Part shown: piece after piece, positions 59,470-64,000 of the stretch
How positions within the stretch are numbered: the first letter of the stretch is position 1
Layout: the number at the start of each line of letters is the position of its first letter
Source of the DNA: Curvibacter microcysteis
GTDB lineage: Bacteria > Pseudomonadota > Gammaproteobacteria > Burkholderiales > Burkholderiaceae_C
Assembly: GCF_028649435.1 (NCBI RefSeq)
Contig: NZ_JAQSIN010000004.1
Reading direction: 5' to 3' (one strand)
DNA: 64,000 bases
The notes under the pieces: model-generated
What the model was told of the DNA's origin: nothing
Databases searched by the model: none
Seen by the model: only the letters and a program-made list of their open reading frames with translations
Made by a program: the position numbers and the translations under genes

Positions 59470-61632
59470 ATGAGTACCGCCACACGGGCCCCATTCCGGC
59501 CCCAGATGACCCTTTACCGCGAATGGCTGCAGCGCGAGCGCGGCCTGAGCTTTGCGTCCTACGACGCGCTGTGGCGCTGGTCCGTCACCGACCTGGACGC
59601 CTTCTGGCAAAGCATCTGGGACTACTTTGAGCTGCAGTCGCCCACCCCGCACACGGCGGTGCTGGCGCGCAACGCCATGCCGGGTGCGGTGTGGTTTCCG
59701 GGGGCCCAGGTCAACTACGTGCAGCAGGTGTTCCGCCATGTGCAGCCGGCCCACGCCGCGGGGTTTTCGGCCTGGATCAGCCGCAACGAAAAAGGCGAGC
59801 AGCGCGAACTCAGCTGGCCCGAACTGCGCCGTCAGGTCGCCGCCCTGGCCCTGCACCTGCGTGCCCAGGGCGTGCAGCGCGGCGACCGCGTGGCGGCCTA
59901 CCTGCCCAACATCCCCGAAGCCACCATCGCCTTCCTGGCCTGCGCCAGCCTCGGCGCCGTGTGGAGCCTGTGCGCGCCCGACATGGGCACGCACGCGGTG
60001 CTGGACCGCTTCAAGCAGATCGAACCCAAGGTGCTGATCGCCTGCGACGGCGTCAGCTACGGCGGTCGCGACCACGACCGCCTGGCCGTGGTGACCGAGC
60101 TGCGCGCCGCCCTGCCCACCGTGCAGCACCTGGTGCTGCAGGGCAACCTGGACCCGGCCGCGACCCTGCCCGACGCCACGCCACTGAGCGCTGCGCTGGC
60201 CCGCGATGACGCCGCCACCGCGGCCTTCGAGCCCGAGTGGCTGCCTTTTGACCACCCGCTGTGGATTGTTTATTCCAGCGGCACCACCGGCCTGCCCAAG
60301 CCCATCGTGCACGGCCATGGCGGCACCGTGGTGGTGGCGCTGGCGCTCAAGACCTTGCACAACGACATTGGCTGCAGTTATGAGGCCAACTCCTGGGGCG
60401 AGCGCTACCACTGGTACAGCTCCACCGGCTGGGTGATGTGGAACGCCCAGGTCAGCGGCCTGCTCAGCGGCACCACCTGCGTCACCTACGACGGCAACCC
60501 TGGCGGCAGCCGCGACAAGCCCGACTGGGCCACGCTGTGGCGCTTTGCGGCCGACACCGGCGTCACCTTCTTCGGTGCCGGCGCCGCCTTCTTTGCCAAC
60601 TGCATGAAGGCCGGCATCGACCTGCCCTCGGTGGGCGACCTGCGCGCGGTGCGCGCCTTGGGCACCACGGGCTCGCCGCTGTCCGAGGATGTGCAGCGCT
60701 GGGGGACCGCACAGTTTCGCGCGGTCCACGGTTTGAGCCCCGAGGACACCCGCCCGCCGCCGGGCCGCCCCAAGGCGGGCGGGGCCCCCCTGGGGGGCAG
60801 CGAAGCACACGAAGTGGCGGGCGTGGGGGCTGACATCTGGTGGTGCAATATATCGGGGGGCACCGACTTTGCTGGGGCCTTCATCGGCGGCAACCGCGAA
60901 CTGCCCCAGGTGCCGGGCCAGATGCAGTGCCGCATGTTGGGCAGCGCAGTCGAGGCCTGGAACGAGCAGGGCCAGCCCGTGCTCGGCGAGGTGGGCGAAC
61001 TGGTCTGCAGCCAACCCATCCCGTCCATGCCCTTGTTCTTCTGGGGCGACGAGGGCGGGCGGCGCTACCTGTCGAGCTACTTCGACATGTACCCCGCTGG
61101 CCATGGCCGCCAGCCCGGGGGCGGCGATGCCGGGCCCGAGGCCGGGGGCGTGTGGCGCCATGGCGACTGGCTGCGCATCGGGCCCGATGGTGGCTGTGTG
61201 ATCTATGGCCGCTCCGACGCCACCATCAACCGCCACGGCCTGCGCATGGGCACCAGTGAACTGTACAGCGCGGTCGAGGCCTTGCCCGAGGTGCTGGACT
61301 CGATGGTGGTCGACCTCGAGTACCTGGGCCGCGACAGCTACATGCCCCTGTTCGTGGTGCTGCGCGAAGGCCACACGCTGGACGCCGCCATGCGCCAACG
61401 CCTCAACGAGGCGGTCAAGGTGGCCTTGTCACCGCGCTTTGTGCCGGATGAGATCTTCCAGGTGGCCGAAATCCCGCGCACCCTCACCGGCAAGAAGCAG
61501 GAGCTGCCGATCAAGAAGCTGATGCTGGGTCAGCCGATCGAGAAAGTGGTGAACCGCGACGCCATGGCCAACCCGGCGTGCCTGGACTGGTATGTGGCGC
61601 TGGCCGCGCAGCGCCTGGCCCCTGCGGCCTGA
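59470..61632 (+). CDS. Acetoacetate-CoA ligase with in-frame insertions
   Basis: A 720-residue AMP-forming enzyme that activates acetoacetate to acetoacetyl-CoA. Motifs are IVYSSGTTGLPKPIVHGHGG, GERYHWYSSTGWVMWN, ISGGTDFAGAFIGGN, YGRSDATINRHGLRMGT and PRTLTGKKQELPIKK with the catalytic Lys. The family is usually about 640-680 residues. Extra material lies at about 424-454 (low-complexity, matching the 90-bp repeat in reverse) and at about 545-562 (Gly-rich GHGRQPGGGDAGPEAGG). The frame stays open throughout. Whether the enzyme is active is open. Confidence 0.9.
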   Translation: MSTATRAPFRPQMTLYREWLQRERGLSFASYDALWRWSVTDLDAFWQSIWDYFELQSPTPHTAVLARNAMPGAVWFPGAQVNYVQQVFRHVQPAHAAGFSAWISRNEKGEQRELSWPELRRQVAALALHLRAQGVQRGDRVAAYLPNIPEATIAFLACASLGAVWSLCAPDMGTHAVLDRFKQIEPKVLIACDGVSYGGRDHDRLAVVTELRAALPTVQHLVLQGNLDPAATLPDATPLSAALARDDAATAAFEPEWLPFDHPLWIVYSSGTTGLPKPIVHGHGGTVVVALALKTLHNDIGCSYEANSWGERYHWYSSTGWVMWNAQVSGLLSGTTCVTYDGNPGGSRDKPDWATLWRFAADTGVTFFGAGAAFFANCMKAGIDLPSVGDLRAVRALGTTGSPLSEDVQRWGTAQFRAVHGLSPEDTRPPPGRPKAGGAPLGGSEAHEVAGVGADIWWCNISGGTDFAGAFIGGNRELPQVPGQMQCRMLGSAVEAWNEQGQPVLGEVGELVCSQPIPSMPLFFWGDEGGRRYLSSYFDMYPAGHGRQPGGGDAGPEAGGVWRHGDWLRIGPDGGCVIYGRSDATINRHGLRMGTSELYSAVEALPEVLDSMVVDLEYLGRDSYMPLFVVLREGHTLDAAMRQRLNEAVKVALSPRFVPDEIFQVAEIPRTLTGKKQELPIKKLMLGQPIEKVVNRDAMANPACLDWYVALAAQRLAPAA
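60756..60830 (-). repeat. Relative of the 90-bp repeat inside the acetoacetate-CoA ligase gene
   Basis: Read in reverse, this 75-bp segment aligns over nearly its whole length with the units at 52755-53070: shared blocks include GCCGCCGGGCCGCCCC, AAGGCGG, CGGGGCCCCC, GGGGGGCAG and GCGTGGGGGC. It encodes residues about 429-454 of the ligase. Family knowledge places the following IWWCNISGGTD directly after a short helix, so this is inserted DNA kept in frame. Confidence 0.8.
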
Positions 61633-61663
61633 GCGCCTGCGCGCCCTGGGGCGCCGGGCCTGG

Positions 61664-62563
61664 TCAGGCCCGGCGGTTGACCAGCACGATGCCGCCGCCC
61701 ACCAGGGCCAGGGCGCCCAGCAGGCCCGGCGTCAGCGGCTCGTGCAGCCAGGCCGCGCCGATGAACAACGCGAACACGGGCGTCAAGAACACAAAGGCCG
61801 ACATGCGCGTGGCCGGGTAGTGGCTCAGCAGCCACATCCAGCACAGGTAGCTGGCAAAGGCGCCAATGCCCGCTTGCACCGCCAGCGAGCCCAGCGCGAA
61901 GGGGCTGAGGCTGGCGCTCCACACTTCGCCCAGCGCCAGCGACAACAGCGGCAGCGCCAGCACCGACATCCCCACTTGGTAGAACAGTTGTTTTTCGGGC
62001 GCCACCCGGCCCAGCGGCGTGCTGCGCAGCAGCACCGTGGTCAGGCCCCACATCAGGCCGCCCCCCAGGCCCATCAGGTCGCCCAGCCATTGACGGGGCA
62101 GGGCATCGGCGTGACCCAGGCCTTCGGCCAGCGCGGCCAGCACGCCGACAAAAGCCAGCACCAGACCCACCCACTGGCCGCGCTGCAGGCGCTCCGAGGG
62201 CAAGAAGTGCGGCAGCACCAGGGCGACCCAGAACGGCGAGGTGTAGATGAACACCGTCAGGCGCGAGGCCGTGGTGAATTGCAGGCCCTGGTAGATGCAG
62301 GCAAATTCGCCCGCGAACAGCAGGCCGGCCAGCAGACCGTAGCGCAGCGAGCCGTCGCGCTGAAAAAGGGGCACGCCGCGCCAGCGGCACCAGCCCCAGA
62401 TCAGCCCCGCCGCGAGCGTGAAACGCAGCCAGGCCTGGTACACCGGCGGCACCTCGGCCACGGTGGCCTTGACCAGCACTTGCTGGAAGCCCCAGAACAA
62501 ACAGCAGGCCAGGAGCAGGCCCACGGCCAGGCCATCGAGGTGGGTTTTGCGCGCAACAGTCAT
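61664..62563 (-). CDS. EamA (DMT superfamily) transporter
   Basis: A 299-residue protein with ten hydrophobic helices in two EamA repeats: LLLACCLFWGFQQVLVK in the first and GLGGGLMWGLTTVLLR in the second, with the usual LHEPLTPGLLGALALVGGGIVL end. Members export metabolites or drugs; the substrate is unknown. ATG 62563 is the first good start. It converges on the ligase gene with a 31-bp gap. Confidence 0.9.
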   Translation of the reverse strand: MTVARKTHLDGLAVGLLLACCLFWGFQQVLVKATVAEVPPVYQAWLRFTLAAGLIWGWCRWRGVPLFQRDGSLRYGLLAGLLFAGEFACIYQGLQFTTASRLTVFIYTSPFWVALVLPHFLPSERLQRGQWVGLVLAFVGVLAALAEGLGHADALPRQWLGDLMGLGGGLMWGLTTVLLRSTPLGRVAPEKQLFYQVGMSVLALPLLSLALGEVWSASLSPFALGSLAVQAGIGAFASYLCWMWLLSHYPATRMSAFVFLTPVFALFIGAAWLHEPLTPGLLGALALVGGGIVLVNRRA

Positions 62564-62728
62564 CGCCGGATCATAGGCGGCGGGGCAGGGGAGGGCCGTC
62601 GCTCGGGTGTCCCGGCCGGGCGGCGAGCCGCCCACGGTGCCAGCGGTGGCGCGCTGGGGGTCGTTGGTGCGCCGGGGGCGGCGGCCAGCACTGTAAACTT
62701 GTGTTATTTCGCGACCAGCAAGCAACCC

Positions 62729-63478
62729 ATGACCGGTGTGACCTCGGGCCCAGCCCGTGCCCCCTTTGACTTCAAAAGCGCCACCCTGCCTTTGGTGGCT
62801 TTGTTGCTCAAGACCACAGACCAGGCCACGCTGGAAGCGGACCTGGCGCGCCGCATGGCCGACGCGCCTGACTTTTTCTCCAACGATCCGCTGGTCATCG
62901 ACCTCAGCGCCGTGCGCGACCAAGAGGGCCTGCCCGACTTTGCCGCCCTGATCGCCTTGCTGCGCCGCTACCGCGTGCTGCCCATCGCGGTGCGCGGCGG
63001 CCAGCCGGCGCAAATGGCGGCGGCGGTCGCCGCCGGCCTGATCGAGGTGCCTGACCTGGTCATCCCCCAGCGCAGCGAGGCCCCCCAGGTCGAGGTGCGC
63101 GAGGTGATCCGCGAGGTCGAAGTGCCTGTCCAGGTACCGGTGGCGGCGCCCAACACGGTGATCATCGACAAGCCCTTGCGCTCAGGCCAGCAGGTCTATG
63201 CGCGCGGCGGCGACATCGTGGTGCTGGCCCTGGTCAGCAATGGCGCCGAGGTCATTGCCGACGGCAATGTGCACGTCTATGCGCCGCTGCGCGGCAAGGC
63301 CGTGGCCGGTGCGCGGGGCAACACCGAGGCGCGCATTTTCAGCACCTGCCTCGAGGCCGAACTCATCTCCATCGCGGGCATTTACCGCACCACCGAGGTG
63401 GCCCTGCCACCCGAAGTCGCCGGCAAGGCCGCGCAGATTCGCCTGGTCGGTGAAAAGCTGGTGATGGAAGCGCTCTGA
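62729..63478 (+). CDS. minC: Septum-site determining protein MinC
   Basis: A 249-residue inhibitor of FtsZ polymerisation. The N-terminal domain (FKSATLPLVALLLKTTD...LVIDLSAV) and the C-terminal beta-helix (RSGQQVYARGGDIVVLALVSNGAEVIADGNVHVYAPLRGKAVAG) are both complete, joined by a Glu/Val/Pro-rich linker. It is followed after 38 nt by minD. A TAAACT box (62694-62699) could be its -10, but no -35 fits. Confidence 0.95.
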   Translation: MTGVTSGPARAPFDFKSATLPLVALLLKTTDQATLEADLARRMADAPDFFSNDPLVIDLSAVRDQEGLPDFAALIALLRRYRVLPIAVRGGQPAQMAAAVAAGLIEVPDLVIPQRSEAPQVEVREVIREVEVPVQVPVAAPNTVIIDKPLRSGQQVYARGGDIVVLALVSNGAEVIADGNVHVYAPLRGKAVAGARGNTEARIFSTCLEAELISIAGIYRTTEVALPPEVAGKAAQIRLVGEKLVMEAL

Positions 63479-63516
63479 ACAACAAACTCAATACAAGACT
63501 GAAGGATTTGCAACAC

Positions 63517-64000
63517 ATGGCCAAGATCGTCGTCGTGACTTCCGGCAAGGGTGGCGTGGGCAAGACCACCACCAGCGCCAGCTTTGCTTCCGGCCTGGCC
63601 CTGCGCGGGCACAAGACCGCCGTGATCGACTTTGACGTCGGCCTGCGCAACCTCGACCTGATCATGGGTTGCGAGCGCCGCGTGGTGTACGACCTGATCA
63701 ACGTGATCCACAACGAGGCCAAGCTCACCCAGGCCCTGATCAAGGACAAGCAGTGCGACAACCTGTTCGTGCTGGCCGCCTCGCAAACGCGCGACAAGGA
63801 CGCCCTCACGCAAGACGGCGTGGAGCGTGTGCTCAAAGAGCTGGTCGAGATGGGCTTCGAGTACATCGTCTGCGACTCGCCGGCGGGCATTGAAACCGGC
63901 GCCCTGATGGCTATGCACTTCGCTGACGAAGCGCTGCTGGTGACCAACCCCGAGGTGTCGTCGGTGCGCGACTCCGACCGCATCCTGGGCATGCTGGGTT
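63517..64000 (+). CDS. minD: Septum-site determining ATPase MinD (3' end beyond window)
   Basis: The first 161 residues of MinD are visible: MAKIVVVTSGKGGVGKTTTSA (deviant Walker A), AVIDFDVGLRNLDLIMGCERRVVYDL and YIVCDSPAGIETGALMAMHFAD. MinD binds the membrane and recruits MinC to block division away from mid-cell. AAGGA lies before ATG 63517. The frame is open to the window edge; minE normally follows. Confidence 0.97.
   Translation, partial: MAKIVVVTSGKGGVGKTTTSASFASGLALRGHKTAVIDFDVGLRNLDLIMGCERRVVYDLINVIHNEAKLTQALIKDKQCDNLFVLAASQTRDKDALTQDGVERVLKELVEMGFEYIVCDSPAGIETGALMAMHFADEALLVTNPEVSSVRDSDRILGMLG

Noticed and set aside
59470..61632. Frameshift or pseudogene status for the acetoacetate-CoA ligase
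   Set aside because: Despite the odd segments, one frame stays open and all catalytic motifs occur in order, so it is called as an intact gene with insertions.
62664..62699. Promoter for minC (TTGGTG and TAAACT)
   Set aside because: The spacing is 24 bp, too long for a standard promoter, and no other -35 is evident.

Overview
The window is high-GC, gene-dense chromosomal DNA from a Gram-negative bacterium. Protein content (RdgC, HME-type RND metal pumps, LivJ-like binding proteins, DUF4148-like secreted proteins, an mnmG-rsmG-parA-parB locus and minCD) and overall style suggest a betaproteobacterium of the order Burkholderiales, probably Comamonadaceae; that placement is inference. I found no rRNA or tRNA gene, no transposase, no prophage and no CRISPR array. 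One run of 100 N (53071-53170) marks an assembly gap inside a tandem repeat.

1-9.4 kb: a Spy/CpxP-like periplasmic protein, rdgC, a pirin, a fused SpmA/SpmB-like membrane protein, then a copper island with a small membrane protein, cueR and copZ on the minus strand and copA divergent on the plus strand, with two MerR-type promoters of 19-bp spacing between them. A chemoreceptor follows.

9.4-28.5 kb: two complete tripartite heavy-metal efflux systems, each with its own two-component system. System 1 (czcC-czcB-czcA, minus strand) continues without a break into an esterase, an acyl carrier protein and a ketosynthase, joined by overlapping or near-overlapping codons. Its regulator genes are divergent, followed by a hemerythrin-like protein. 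System 2 is a six-gene minus-strand operon: response regulator, kinase, adaptor, RND pump, DUF3240 protein and outer-membrane factor. Both systems have 11-bp-phased direct repeats at the expected regulator-binding positions.

28.6-37.5 kb: an Old Yellow Enzyme reductase, an MFS transporter, and a three-gene signalling operon (REC-HD-GYP phosphodiesterase, membrane-anchored solute-binding domain, hybrid histidine kinase), ending against a small YkgJ cysteine-cluster gene.

37.5-44.4 kb: the chromosome-partition locus mnmG-rsmG-lysE-parA-hydrolase-parB with three parS-type sites within 2.9 kb, implying that the window lies close to the replication origin.

44.5-64 kb: mixed metabolism. It holds an alginate-lyase-like secreted protein, three tandem DUF4148-like genes, a D-lactate/glycolate-type dehydrogenase, a PduO adenosyltransferase, a LysR regulator, a DadA-like D-amino-acid dehydrogenase divergent from a GltI-like binding protein, a 90-bp tandem repeat with the gap, an Asp/Glu racemase, a CysB-type regulator, a LivJ-like binding protein, Cu/Zn superoxide dismutase, a uracil permease, an HDOD protein, acetoacetyl-CoA synthetase, an EamA transporter and minC-minD (cut by the window end). 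A relative of the 90-bp repeat sits in frame inside the acetoacetyl-CoA synthetase gene, one of the most unusual features here.
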